Assembly (NCBI GenBank): GCA_031761405.1
Contig: JASEVX010000003.1
Span: forward strand, 145,274,527-145,338,526
DNA: 64,000 nucleotides
Source: Serripes groenlandicus
Taxonomy: Eukaryota > Mollusca > Bivalvia > Cardiida > Cardiidae
Direction of reading: 5' to 3'
This document shows, one piece after another, positions 24,801-31,168 of this stretch. The notes under the pieces are model-generated. The model had not been told where the DNA came from. It searched no databases and was given only the letters and a program-made list of their open reading frames with translations. Both the position numbers and the translations under genes were made by a program. Numbering within the stretch: position 1 is the stretch's first letter; each line of letters starts with the position of its first letter.

Positions 24801-26364
24801 AAAATATGGTTATCGGTCCAGGTTTCGAGTTCTGATGCTATTTAGACGTGATGTACCTAGGTGGACACATTCGTTACGCCGATTTCCAAGATTCTATTTC
24901 GAATCAAAATCGTATTTACTTCTCTCTATTAAATCTTAGTTATATTTACAAATAATTTGATAACTATTATTTCACACATGTTAGTTTGCAGACTTTAAAT
25001 AAAAAGAAAAACAGTTTGTTTTGGTTTTCAAAAAGCCCTCCCATGCCTTGTCGGGAAGGTCACGTTGAAATTGCTCAAGAAAAGTATAAATTATTAGATG
25101 AATTTAACAGTTCTTTCAAAAGTCAATGGCATTTTATTTAAAAGATTTAGTAGTTTCTGTTTATGACATGCTGTTTAACTATATAACACAGTTCTTCAAA
25201 TAAAGGAGAATAAATCATGACTCTGTGATGTAACACAAAATCCCGGACAAGATATTATGGCTCTCATAGGTTATCCATTCAATTATAGAAATTTTCTATT
25301 TGTTGACAAAATATGTTTAAAGTCGTCTGCTGCAGGATTAAATAACAAGAGCTGTCAGGACAGCTTGCTCGACAGAAATCGTAACCAATTACCTTATCAA
25401 ATACTTTTTATAAGCAAAGTACTTTATAAGTCATTAAAGGGTCATTATTCTAACAAAAATGCACTCTTGGCTATTGGTGGAGGTCATGATGATAAAAAGA
25501 TATTGTAAGTGTTTAAGCTACATCTCTTTATTGTTTTGAAAAAAAAACTTGGTATGAATAATTGAACCAAAATTCTATATTGAAAAAGGGCCATGATTCT
25601 TAAAAAAAAAACTTGACAGAGTTATGTACTCTTGTCTGTTGATGGAGGTAGTGATGCTAAATAAGTATTGTAAGTGTATAAGCTACACTCTAATGGTTTT
25701 GAAAAAAAGTAGGGCGGTACGAAAAACTTTAGTTTCAAAGCAATATCTGTAATGGTTTTGACAAAAAAGTGAATTGGTACAAAAAAATTAACCAAGGTGT
25801 GACACCAACGCCGACGAGTAGTATAGCCAGCCTTTTCTTCGAAAAATCGAGCTATAAATTCCAAATCAGAAGTTCAAAAAAAATTGAGAGAAAAAAAGGA
25901 AACAAAGAAGAAAATATAAACAAAACTGTTATTTCCCTTACATGCAAGTGTCTATTAATGATGACATACGATCCAGGTTTAAAATCCAGGTACCATAGAA
26001 GCATACTATTTATGAAAAAGTTCCCAATTTTGCCAAAAAAGACGCCAAAATTCCCAAAACCATTGGTATAGGTCATATTCCCAAAATTACCAAAACAATT
26101 AAACCCTGGACTGAATGAACAAACTAAAAAATCTAACAAAGAGCTTTTTAAACCACTAGACAGTAAGTTTTTATATTGAAATGAATGTTAATGTCCACTA
26201 GAAAAGTTTAAAGTAAATAATTATAATTATAATTAACAATTTCTCCTTTTGCCACGATGTTCTTTGTGTTGTTTATATGGAAAAAGTGTCAGTACATTAC
26301 CTGGAGCTGTCTGACCATAGTTCATTGCCGAGTTATATGTTGGAGGTGGAGGGTATTGTGACAT
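832..26364 (-). CDS. Protein lifeguard (LFG/TMBIM family), 5' six coding exons; gene runs off the window start
   Basis: Multi-pass membrane protein of the TMBIM/lifeguard family, known to sit in Golgi/ER/endosomal membranes and to modulate calcium and death signalling. I joined six exons on the minus strand: 26301-26364, 18652-18845, 10518-10582, 6795-6857, 4229-4279, 832-871 (477 nt, 159 codons). Every junction has AG/GT borders and the split codons fit (G|AT, AA|T, TA|T, AG|G). Residues 1-86 are a Pro/Tyr/Gly/Gln-rich cytosolic tail with a PPTY (PPxY, WW-ligand) motif at 7-10 and a DPF near 60. The family signature FIRKVY starts at residue 82. TM1 is about 87-107 (VYIILFTQLAVTF...). The loop NEPIQKFVQSYPG, TM2 with FLVTYIALVCC, then RRKHPGNL at 146-153 and the start of TM3 follow. 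The remaining TM segments must lie before base 1. The long tail argues for the GRINA/FAIM2/TMBIM1 group rather than TMBIM4; the paralogue is undecided. ATG is the first three bases of the first coding exon, so a 5' UTR exon probably lies upstream (higher coordinates). Confidence 0.93.
1173..2830 (+). mobile_element. HINE-like element 1a (GCTCC/GGAGC family), interrupted by 1b
   Basis: Starts ACAAGAGGCCCAAGAGGGCC, followed by GCTCC near 1200; ends near GTGGAGCTAAAAAT. The core holds roughly 166-bp tandem units beginning AATAGCCCCGCCC (near 1348, 1517). A (CGCA)n/GACGGAC microsatellite (about 2753-2780) and a hairpin TGGCTTTCATCCA precede the 3' end. A second copy (1b) splits it: the body breaks at GATGGATA (1710) and resumes at about 2652 with AAATGAAGGAATTTAG. 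Confidence 0.75.
1717..2651 (+). mobile_element. HINE-like element 1b, nested inside 1a
   Basis: Same family as its host. Head ACAAGAGGCCC..GCTCCACGGCC, four core units with AATAGCCCC-type starts near 1776, 1943, 2110 and 2275, then CGCACGCACGCACGACGG, then the perfect hairpin ACTGGCT-TTC-AGCCAGT about ten bases before the end GTGGAGCTAAAA. The 5' GCTCCAC and 3' GTGGAGC are complementary. Uninterrupted sequence inside 1b (GATGGATCAAAAAAATTTGAAGG) gives the empty site for its own insertion into 1a. Confidence 0.8.
3331..4214. mobile_element. TTAA MITE split by HINE-like element 5
   Basis: TTAACCCTTTGCAGCAG at 3331 and ATGAGGGAAAAGGTTAA ending at 4214 are its ends. MITE sequence stops after GACTTTGAAAACATAAA (about 3366) and resumes at about 4083. 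Its 3' end is 14 bp from lifeguard exon 5. Confidence 0.7.
3370..4082 (+). mobile_element. HINE-like element 5 (ATGCCCCC/GGGGGCAT family)
   Basis: Starts ACAAGATGTGTTTGTG, has ATGCCCCCGAATG near the 5' end and CCGGGGGCATAAAA at the 3' end: complementary subterminal sequences. A perfect CACCAA-A-TTGGTG hairpin lies about 15 bases before the end. The core is four units of roughly 150 bp (GAATGGCAACATCTAGGTCAA...). ORFs inside are repeat artefacts. Confidence 0.75.
4229..4279 (-). CDS. Lifeguard coding exon 5 (TM2)
   Basis: Acceptor GGTATATTTCAG, donor CAG|GTATTT. 51 nt, residues 129-145 and two bases of Arg146: Y-GVFLVTYIALVCCPSV-R, matching the AVFF.TY..L.CC signature of the family. Exon and splice sites sit in a gap of about 90 bp between two TTAA-type MITEs (ending at 4214 and beginning near 4304). 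Confidence 0.92.
4304..4487. mobile_element. TTAA-type MITE, 5' degenerate
   Basis: TTTTCCCTTTACAGC start, GAAGCAGACGACTTTTGAAA, and a good 3' end GGGAAAGGGTTAA. Lies just beyond the acceptor of lifeguard exon 5. Confidence 0.65.
4855..5105 (+). mobile_element. Short HINE-like element 6 (ATATCCCCCGC / GCGGGGGATAT)
   Basis: Perfect 11-bp complementary ends (4855-4865 and 5095-5105), a TTCTTCGAA stretch just inside the 3' end, and a GACGGACGTGACGGACGG microsatellite at about 5022-5055. About 250 bp, with no tandem core. ORFs on both strands here are chance. Confidence 0.7.
5426..5656. mobile_element. TTAA MITE copy
   Basis: TTAACCCTTTCCCTCATATAG to TATGAGGGAAATGGTTAA. Central inverted pair GAAATTGCTC...GAGCAATTTC. 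Both TTAA sites intact. Confidence 0.8.
6242..6386. mobile_element. Degenerate TTAA-type MITE
   Basis: Central hairpin AAAAGGTGAAATTGCT...AGCAATTTGACCTTTT, GTCGTCTGC box, 3' end AATGGGTTAA. 5' end lost. Confidence 0.55.
6490..6587 (+). repeat. Retroelement-like 3' tail with (TTA)n
   Basis: CCTCTATAAATAAAGTCTTTATTATTATTA... resembles the 3' tail of a LINE or SINE ending in a simple repeat. No coding part is attached. Confidence 0.35.
6795..6857 (-). CDS. Lifeguard coding exon 4 (loop after TM1)
   Basis: Acceptor TCTCTATTCACAG, donor ATA|GTGAGT. 63 nt; completes Asn108 and codes NEPIQKFVQSYPGG then MAFYYTS and two bases of Tyr129. It aligns with the family pattern (C/N)(D/E)P(V/I)...V...(N/Y)PG...Y..SY. 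Confidence 0.92.
6891..6962 (-). repeat. tRNA-like SINE head, copy 1
   Basis: Read on the minus strand: CCTCGTTGGTTTAGTGGTAGAGCATT... then GGTTTGATCC, i.e. box-A-like and box-B-like strings in tRNA spacing. It is repeated 92 bp further on (from 6983), where copy 2 is interrupted at 7036. Not a functional tRNA: the arms do not pair well. Confidence 0.5.
7037..7653. mobile_element. Tc1/mariner-type MITE (CAGT termini, TA duplication)
   Basis: 617 bp with 27-bp terminal inverted repeats (7037-7063 and 7627-7653, one mismatch) starting CAGTTAAGAACATC. TA on both sides (7035-7036, 7654-7655). It splits tRNA-like copy 2: ...GATGCTCTA | TACCACTACAACAACG. The neighbouring copy 1 shows the empty site GCTCTACCACTAAACC. 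Interior rich in GAGCGGAACGGAACG-like subterminal repeats. No transposase. Confidence 0.88.
7929..8111. mobile_element. TTAA-type MITE, 5' degenerate
   Basis: CCTTTCCCTCAGAAGCAG at one end, TGTGGGAAAGGGTTAA at the other. Much of the central hairpin is lost. Confidence 0.6.
8208..8372. mobile_element. TTAA-type MITE, short copy
   Basis: TTAATCCCCCTTTCCCAC to GTCTACATGTAGGAAATGGTTAA. The ORF across it is not a gene. Confidence 0.6.
8653..8860. mobile_element. Small MITE with TTATCACATAAAGTG termini
   Basis: 15-bp perfect inverted termini (8653-8667 / 8846-8860), flanked by TA on both sides. The interior holds a hairpin AGTTTGGTTTCC...GGAAACCAAACT. 208 bp, non-coding. Confidence 0.7.
9100..10304 (+). 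mobile_element. HINE-like element 2 (GCTCACC / GGTGAGC family)
   Basis: Starts ACAAGAGGGCCATGATGGCCC...ATCGCTCACCTT and ends AGCTCACCTTGCA...AGGTGAGCTAAAA, so the 5' GCTCACC and 3' GGTGAGC are complementary and a second GCTCACCT makes a 3' hairpin. The core is about six diverged units of roughly 145 bp (TTTGGCCTAGTGACCTAG...). GACGGACGGACGCCGGAC microsatellite at about 10228-10250. Confidence 0.8.
10371..10505. repeat. Relic of TTAA-type MITE next to lifeguard exon 3
   Basis: TTTTCCCACATACAACAAATCTGCAGCAG then GACTTTGAAAACATATG, then AAGAGTTGAAAACACTTAGCTAAAGGAGAA. Truncated a few bases from the exon 3 donor. Confidence 0.45.
10518..10582 (-). CDS. Lifeguard coding exon 3 (TM1)
   Basis: Acceptor TTCTGTCTTTTGTCTAG, donor CTCAA|GTATGT. 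65 nt, starts in phase 0 with GTA TAC (V-Y, completing FIRKVY) and codes for the first transmembrane helix, ending with two bases of Asn108. Lies between two HINE-like insertions (9100-10304 and 10716-18342). Confidence 0.93.
10831..10993. mobile_element. Foldback element
   Basis: GATAAATAGAGAATATTATGTCCCTGACG at the left pairs with GTCAGGGACGTAATATTCTATTTATC at the right, and inner segments (TGAACTTTATC/GATAAAGTTCA, GATAATTG/CAATTATC) also pair, so almost the whole 163 bp folds on itself. The 86-codon ORF across it is a by-product. Confidence 0.65.
10836..12427. mobile_element. 1.6-kb insertion of unknown type in element 3a
   Basis: Element 3a breaks at GGTGATAA (10835) and resumes at GATAATTTGCATTATATGC (12429). 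TGATAA is present on both sides (10830-10835, 12428-12433), a possible target duplication, although the foldback arm also begins with GATAA. No terminal inverted repeats or convincing coding region; two foldbacks lie inside. Confidence 0.5.
12096..12259. mobile_element. Foldback repeat (TATCGAATCAGATCAGCCTG...)
   Basis: Left arm TATCGAATCAGATCAGCCT pairs with right arm AGGCTGATCCGATTCGATA; inner GGCTAATCCGG pairs with CCGGGTTAGCC. GC-richer than its surroundings. A second copy begins at the very end of the window (63974). Confidence 0.6.
13949..15150 (+). repeat. Copy 1 of a 1202-bp tandem segmental duplication
   Basis: Repeats almost base for base at 15151-16352, including an identical 63-codon ORF at 13961 and 15163 (offset 1202). 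Few differences are visible (for example TAGAGTTGT versus TAGGAGTTGT). Confidence 0.85.
15151..16352 (+). repeat. Copy 2 of the 1202-bp duplication
   Basis: Starts inside CTCTCATATAAGTGTGATAG, where the element's 3' region (CTCTCATA) joins an internal unit (ATAAGTGTGATAG); the shared ATA suggests microhomology at the junction. Confidence 0.8.
16524..17886 (+). mobile_element. HINE-like element 4 (GATCACCT / AGGTGATC), nested in 3a
   Basis: Starts ACAAAAGGGCATCGATCACCTG; ends TTGAGCCTTTGGCTCTAGGTGATCTAAAA. It relates to the GCTCACC family of element 2, but both ends carry the same change (C to A in GATCACC, matched by GGTGATC). GAGCC-TTT-GGCTC makes a perfect 3' hairpin. Core units contain ATTTTGCCCCTTTTCTGATGC and AAAGAGGGCCACC. 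GACGACGGAC before the hairpin. Host site: AAGTAAA | AAAGGGCCATAAC. Confidence 0.78.
18652..18845 (-). CDS. Lifeguard coding exon 2
   Basis: Strong acceptor (TTTCTTTTTTCTTCAG) and donor AAG|GTATAA. 194 nt; completes codon 22 (Asp) and codes to residue 86. Pro/Gln/Tyr/Gly-rich tail ending in the conserved IRRGFIRK. An in-frame ATG inside the intron at 18870 makes this look like a stand-alone small ORF, but the splice sites and phase show it is an exon. Confidence 0.95.
19210..19930 (+). repeat. Relic of an element-4-like HINE, split by a TTAA MITE
   Basis: CACAAGAGGGAGTCGTATCAC, CTGACAAATTATCTTGAAATC, then AATCATGGAATTT | MITE | TTTTTTGAAAGAGGGCCACC. Parallel sequence in element 4 is ATGGAATTTAAATCTTTGAAC...AAAGAGGGCCACC. 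Confidence 0.65.
19603..19831. mobile_element. TTAA MITE, best-preserved copy (piggyBac-like termini)
   Basis: TTAA-CCCTTTCCCTCATA... to ...TATGAGGGAAAGGG-TTAA. About 225 bp: terminal inverted repeats of about 14 bp, subterminal CTGCAGCAGACG / CGTCTGCTGCAG, and a central hairpin GAAATTGCACA-TTTG-TGCAATTTC. CCC-starting ends next to TTAA are the hallmark of piggyBac-type cut-and-paste MITEs. No coding capacity. Twenty or so relatives lie in this window. Confidence 0.85.
19930..20197 (+). mobile_element. Short HINE-like element 7 (ATCCCCTCGG / CCGAGGGGAT)
   Basis: Starts ACAAGGGCACCGCAAAGCGGATGC; ATCCCCTCGG at 19955-19964 is the exact complement of CCGAGGGGAT at 20182-20191, close to the 3' end AATAAAG. 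GACGGACGGACGCACAAACAAACAAATGGACAG microsatellite-like stretch inside. Confidence 0.72.
20625..20835 (+). repeat. HINE-like relic
   Basis: GGCAGTTTCAGAGAAGAAGATTTT and GGAACATTCCTGTGAAGTTTG...GGCCAAGTGGTTTAAGAAGAGATG match the cores of elements 1 and 4. Ends lost. Confidence 0.5.
21644..21877. mobile_element. TTAA MITE copy
   Basis: TTAACCCTTTCCCTCATAAGA to CTATATGAGGAAAAGGGTTTA; 3' TTAA mutated to TTTA. Central GAAATTGCTCGTTTAGAGCAATTTC hairpin. Confidence 0.78.
22130..22510 (+). repeat. Degenerate element-1-type HINE, headless
   Basis: AATCAACATGGCTTCATGG, ACATTTCTACAACATTATTTGAAGATC, GAGAATGCTACCTATGAAG and the 3' end GGACATAAGCCAGTGGAGCTTAATAA follow the order of element 1. Confidence 0.6.
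23030..23263. mobile_element. TTAA MITE copy
   Basis: TTGACCCTTTCCCTCATATAGACGC to TATGAGGGAAAGGGTTAA; left TTAA mutated to TTGA. Hairpin GAAATTGCACAAAACGTGCAATTTC. Confidence 0.8.
23714..23951. mobile_element. TTAA MITE copy
   Basis: TTAACCCTTTCCCTCATATAGACGC to TATGAGGGAAAGGGTTAA, both TTAA intact; very close to the copies at 5426 and 23030. The 62-codon ORF inside is not a gene. Confidence 0.82.
23952..25255. other. No recognised feature
   Basis: AT-rich intron DNA of the lifeguard gene (between exons 1 and 2). No exon, RNA gene or clear repeat boundary seen. Confidence 0.4.
25262..25343. repeat. 3' half of a TTAA-type MITE
   Basis: TCATAGGTTATCCATTCAATTATAG...GTCGTCTGCTGCAGGATTAAAT, cut by HINE-like element 8. 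Confidence 0.6.
25344..25857 (+). mobile_element. HINE-like element 8 (GCTCGA / TCGAGC)
   Basis: Starts ACAAGAGCTGTCAGGACAGCTTGCTCGACAG; ends CTTTTCTTCGAAAAATCGAGCTATAAA. GCTCGA near 25368 and TCGAGC at about 25847-25852 are complementary; CACCAACGCCGACGAG precedes the end. Related in layout to element 3 but with a different core. ORFs on both strands are incidental. Confidence 0.68.
25858..26300. other. Lifeguard intron, nothing recognised
   Basis: A-rich sequence directly downstream of exon 1 on the minus strand. The overlapping ORFs on both strands around 25770-26140 have no recognisable protein features. Confidence 0.4.
26301..26364 (-). CDS. Lifeguard coding exon 1 (start codon)
   Basis: ATG at 26364-26362 directly follows the acceptor TTTTACAG. 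Codes for residues 1-21 (MSQYPPPPTYNS...TAP) plus one base of codon 22. Donor CAG|GTAATG. The ATG immediately after an acceptor implies an untranslated exon upstream that I could not locate. Confidence 0.9.
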
Positions 26365-28638
26365 CTGTAAAACACAACAAAATATCAATTTATGTAAACA
26401 TTTGACAATGCTTTTAAACAAAAATTATGCTTTCATTAGGAGGTTTTTTTTCTATATTTACGTCCATTTTTGAAAATGTTGTCAACTTGCAGATTTGCAG
26501 ATTTGCCACATATGATAAATTGGGTATATGCTCGATATTTCTTCCAGGATACTTAAATCCAACAGGCCTACGTATGCAAATTGTGTGTAAAAATCCCAAT
26601 TGCACAATCTCTTCAAAGGAGACTTGGAATACAGTTAGTGTGGTAGTTCCGGATCAGATCATTGTCTTTTATAAAACATCCACAGAAGTAATGTTTACAA
26701 AATAATATACCTTGTATATCTAGAAAATTGAATCAATTTCCATTGAAAAACTATTGTTCCTTTTTAAAATCGCCGTTGTTTTTCTCGAAATTCATGCAGT
26801 CGTAAAATTTATGCAGGCGACATTTTAACATCACACCATTTATCGAAAAACGCTTTCCGTAAATCAAAGACAATAAATTCATACATTTGCACGATAAATT
26901 TTGGAAAATGTGGTATGAATTTGTTTATCTATGCTTAATTTTAGTTTCTGGAAAGCAGACTTTGTGAAGATGGAGATTATCTGGAGAAAATTATGTTAAT
27001 GCATCATCCTGTATATATGTAGTTTCGGATCAGCTGATAATATTTCTTACTATTCTTTTTTGTATGTGGGAAAGGGTTAAAATTATTATTTTTCAGGGGG
27101 AGTGTTGAATTTGAACAAAGGTTATAAAAGGTAGTTGCATTAGCAGCATATTTTTAGGGAGATATTTGATTGACTTTCTTGTGATAGATATATTTTACTT
27201 TATGTTAATATTGTGATGGACCATGGAGGTTACACAGATTATCCATAAAAGTTATTTTCATTTTAGTTTCTGTTTTAGTGGTTTGTTTCCTATTTGGGCC
27301 ACGTACACGATTGAAAGCTGCATTTTTTTTGTTTACAGTTAAAATAGATTTTGAGATGGCCCATGACCTACAGCATCTCAGAAATCTCAGAAATCTTTTT
27401 TTATTCAGTAACAAATCATGTGATCCAAAACACACTCACTTGATTCGGAACTACCTGAAAAACCCAAGTAAATACAATCAGTTCAGAAACAGAAATATTT
27501 ATGTGTGTGAGAAACAACAAATATGCGATGAAAGGTGGGATATTATGCTGTTAAACCTCGAAAGTCTTTTTAAATTCTTACTTCATTTATTCAAACTATC
27601 ACAATTTGTTTCGTTAGTGATCCAGAACTCACACACTAACTGTACTTGATATTGATAAAAAAAAAAATCATTGGTACACGAATGTAAACTTTGAAATTAC
27701 GAATCAACGACATTCGCGTTAATTTCTATCAGATTTCCTAGGGTTATCTGCTTCTGGCTGTGGTCCGCGACTTTAAACTGAAAGTACAACGCCCACTTGC
27801 AAAAAATCGTATTGGTGGGAACACAAAATCTCGGTTTTTGTGTTTCTGTTTTCCTGTTGCCGGAGATATATCCAACAGATACAGTTATTTTATCATAATA
27901 TTCAAAACTAATGATTTAAATAAAATGTTTTTAAATGAAGAGCTCACCGTGTCCCTTATTTCGTGCTGATTTCTGAATAATAATTGATAAATATTTCGCA
28001 ATTTTTTACTCCGATGAAGTAAATATGGTCAACTTCTTTATGCAAATAAGAGTATTAGGTTCAAATATAAATATTATTCTAAGTGATGTATTTAGGATAT
28101 TGAAAATATATGCCCAATAATAACGTGAATAAATACAGATATAATAAAATGATTATTTAAAATATGTATTTTGTAATTGTTATATGCGATAATCTGACAA
28201 ATAAATAATTAGATAAAAGCTTTCAATCAAACCGAATGCACGGTTTTATTCGCTTAACTATGTTGTCTCTAAAGCATTAAACATGAATCAATTGTGCCAA
28301 ATTTTTACGTCATACAATAATAAATATTTATAGAGTAGTTGTCACACATCTATGACTAGTTCAAATATAACAGATACATATAATCACATATGTTCTCTGA
28401 ATATACACACAACTACAGCAAACCTAACTTTAATAATCCATGTTTACTTTCGGCACATGTACTTTATTTTGCCCAAGTCAATAAGACTGTTTGGGAGGGA
28501 AGATTCAAATATGACCAGAATAAGTGACCCTTCTTTTTTTTTTATCTTCTTTTTTTCTTATAGATCTATTTACGGTGACTGCACGCAAGGTATATTAAAA
28601 GTGCAAATTTTAATGTTTATTCTTACTGTTTCAACTGC
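26365..28638. other. Presumed upstream region of the lifeguard gene; no feature identified
   Basis: Should hold the untranslated first exon and promoter, but no CpG-rich stretch or TATA context stands out. A plus-strand ORF at 27278-27649 (123 codons) is the longest; its peptide is unrecognised and may be chance. GGGAAAGGGTTAA near 27066 is a solo MITE end. Confidence 0.35.
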
Positions 28639-28645
28639 TCATGAA

Positions 28646-28678
28646 CAGGGTCTTTCAAATAGTATTTGAAAGACCCTG
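28646..28678. mobile_element. 33-bp palindrome with 7-bp target duplication, copy 1
   Basis: CAGGGTCTTTCAAATA-G-TATTTGAAAGACCCTG: a perfect 16-bp inverted repeat around one central base. TCATGAA on both sides (28639-28645 and 28679-28685). Confidence 0.85.
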
Positions 28679-29150
28679 TCATGAAGTCTCTTATGACAGT
28701 GTTGAAATTAGGAAAACTGTTTTAATCTCATTAAAATCAGACTAAATACCAGGGACATAGATAAGAGAGATAGGCAACTCCACCTGTACACCTGTATCTG
28801 GTTAAAATATCACACATAGAAATAAAATTGTCAAAATTTTCACATTTTGTAGCAAAAAACTTTCTACGTCCCTGTAAATACTTAATTATGTGCGAGCGAA
28901 GTTTATGTGAATGTTCTTGCTAGCCTTTTGTTTTCTTTGTGTGTTTATTGTATTTGTTGAAATTCCTGTGGTCTTATTATGTTCATTCTTTCTTCGGAAT
29001 AAACTTATAGACATTTGTTCGTCTTTCCGTTACTGCGGCTGCGAAAAATGTCAACCAGCTTTTAGAATGTTGCGACCATGGCAGCTTGTTGGTCAAAGTA
29101 TTAATAATTATAAAATGTATATCTAACAACGTTTGACATGGGGTAATATG

Positions 29151-29449
29151 TTACAGTATACTTTTGCAATTCCCTAGATGTAGTGCGTGAATATACCAGA
29201 TATAATGTTGCACATTGTAACAAAGGCAGCAGAGACCTGTATGGTTCAATGTCACCTACCGGGAACGATAATCTGGCTAAATAAGTTCAATACATTCGCA
29301 ATTTATAACGCAAACAGAATAAAACAATCATTTGTACCTCGGTTTCCATTCCTTTATTCAGATCGTCCATGTCCAATTCTTAATATAAAGTCACTATAGT
29401 AAAATAACTAAATGTTAAACAAGTTAACAAAGATACGAAGACGTAAATC
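29151..29449 (+). repeat. Dispersed repeat, inverted partner of 41138-41435
   Basis: About 299 bp matching the reverse complement of 41138-41435 at roughly nine positions in ten by eye with almost no indels (for example GGCAGCAGAGACCTGTATGG). No coding or structural signature; family unknown. Confidence 0.75.
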
Positions 29450-29539
29450 AATTTCTTTTTGTTTCTTTTTTTAATTTTTAATCTTTCAACTTCTTAATTT
29501 TCTTTTTTTAATTTCTACATTTATAAAGAAGATAATCGT

Positions 29540-30270
29540 TTGATATGAAACCTTTTCATGAGCTCATTTATTCAAACGATTACTCCGATGATCCTATATT
29601 AACACGTGACATTACAATGGGTGAATTACAGCAAAGCTTAAAACACTTATAAATAAAGGAAACGCGTCAGGTCCGGATATCGTTAAAGCTGAACATAATA
29701 TATATGGAGGCAGGGTCTTTCAAATACTATTTGAAAGACCCTGATGGAGATGACACACTATACATACATATTCGCTTCAATTGTTTCGATTTATGATGTA
29801 CACTTCACGCGTACCATATGTGTTTAAAAGAGGCATAATAGGGCATAATAGTACCTATTCATGAGGATGGAAAACCAACTTCCGACATAAGCGGTTATCG
29901 CCCAATCACCTTATTATCGGTCATATACAAACTGTTTGAAAGAATACTTCATGATCGATTAAGTAAATGGAACACTTACAACAACAACCAAATACCTAAC
30001 GCTTAACAACAAGCTTACCAAAGATTGCTCGGACCAACCAAAACGTCATTTAACCTGCAATAAACAGTTCTTAATTGTGTTGAATTAAATTTGTCAGTGT
30101 ACGCGGCATTCCTAGATACCGCGGGTGCTTTCGATAACGTCCGCCACTCCGCATTATTCGTTAAAATAAGAGAGATCGGTATCAGAGGCAGATTCTTGAG
30201 ACTTTTGATAAATTCTCACGAAGGACTAAAAGCTTGTGTATTAGTGAACTGTGTCTACCCAAAGCCGTTT
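29540..30270 (+). pseudogene. LINE A: reverse transcriptase N-terminal half, decayed
   Basis: Non-LTR retrotransposon remnant. Readable blocks, in several frames: GNASGPDIVKAEH (fingers region), PIHEDGKPTSDISGYRPITL then LLSVIYKLFERILHDRL, and AAFLDTAGAFDNVRHSALF (RT motif A, catalytic Asp) then KACVLVNCV..KPFSM. Interrupted by stops and by the palindrome at 29711-29743. Breaks off at about 30270 where LINE B starts; the YADD region is missing. A different LINE type from B; clade not assigned. Confidence 0.75.
29711..29743. mobile_element. 33-bp palindrome, copy 2, inserted in LINE A
   Basis: CAGGGTCTTTCAAATA-C-TATTTGAAAGACCCTG: same arms as copy 1, central base complementary. Flanks ATGGAGG (29704-29710) and ATGGAGA (29744-29750), a 7-bp duplication with one mismatch. 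Confidence 0.82.
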
Positions 30271-31168
30271 AGTATGTATACATTCTCAGCCATCGAGTTC
30301 CAATAACACTCAATCCACTATCAACGCCTGGTTTCCTTGTGTAACACAGCATCCTAATGATTATTCTGATACGGCATCTGTAGGCAGTAATTTAAACGGC
30401 GCCGCGCATAACACATCGGCTACTGATAATATGCCTTTGTCCATTTTGCTAGACATACAAACACATGTTCGGGGTTTGGATAAAAAATTTGATACGCTAG
30501 AAGAGTCGATCAACGACTTGAAAGTAGAAAATAAACAGTTACGTGAACAAAATGAGAAATTATCGGGCAAGGTAGATGAATTAACGACCTCTGTGACTGA
30601 ACTTCAACATTCCACAAATTCACTAAATGCAAAACATGAACAATTAGAGAGTCAATCCAGGCGTCAAAACCTAATATGTTATGACATTAAAGAGTTACCC
30701 AAAGAGACATGGGAACAGTCAGAACAGTTAGTCCGGGACTACATTCGTGATGAACTCCATCTTGATGATAGTGGTATCAAAATTGAACGAGCGCATCGTC
30801 AATGTAGCAAAAACAAGCCACGTCCACTTATTGTCAAATTCTTGTTTTATAAGGACAAGGAGAGTGTACTTAAGAAGTATCGTGAGCTTAACAAAGCAGC
30901 TCGCATGCAGCATAACCATGACGACAACCATAGCGATACAGGGTCGGACCGGCAGCATGACGTTGATACCACTTCCGGTTCAAACGTTTAAGTCAGCGAG
31001 GACTTCCCGAAAAGAGTGAGGACAGTGCGGGCTCTTTTGATACCATTTTTGAAAGAGGCTATTACCAAGGGGAAAGACGCGTACCTACGATATGACAAAC
31101 TTATTGTTAACCACCTTGTATATGTGTACGACAGTGTGAAAGAACGTCCCGTTCCGGTTACAAAATAG
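30251..31168 (+). pseudogene. LINE B ORF1 (L1-type coiled coil plus RRM), nonsense-broken
   Basis: RNA-binding ORF1 protein of an L1-like retrotransposon; such proteins coat the transcript in the RNP. Order: Ser/Asn-rich N-terminus, heptad coiled coil about residues 70-135 (LDKKFDTLEESINDLK..., leucines at heptad spacing), SRRQNLICYDIKE opening the RRM, ERAHRQ and KPRPLIVKF. TAA at 30989-30991 interrupts it; the same frame goes on with VSEDFPKRVRTVRALL to TAG at 31166, the usual ORF1 C-terminal domain. So this is a nonsense mutation, not a frameshift. The first codons belong to the LINE A junction, so the true start is probably near 30280-30430. No start codon is certain. Confidence 0.78.

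Noticed and set aside
27278..27649. Plus-strand 123-codon ORF
   Set aside because: No recognisable motif, no splice or promoter support; kept only as unassigned.
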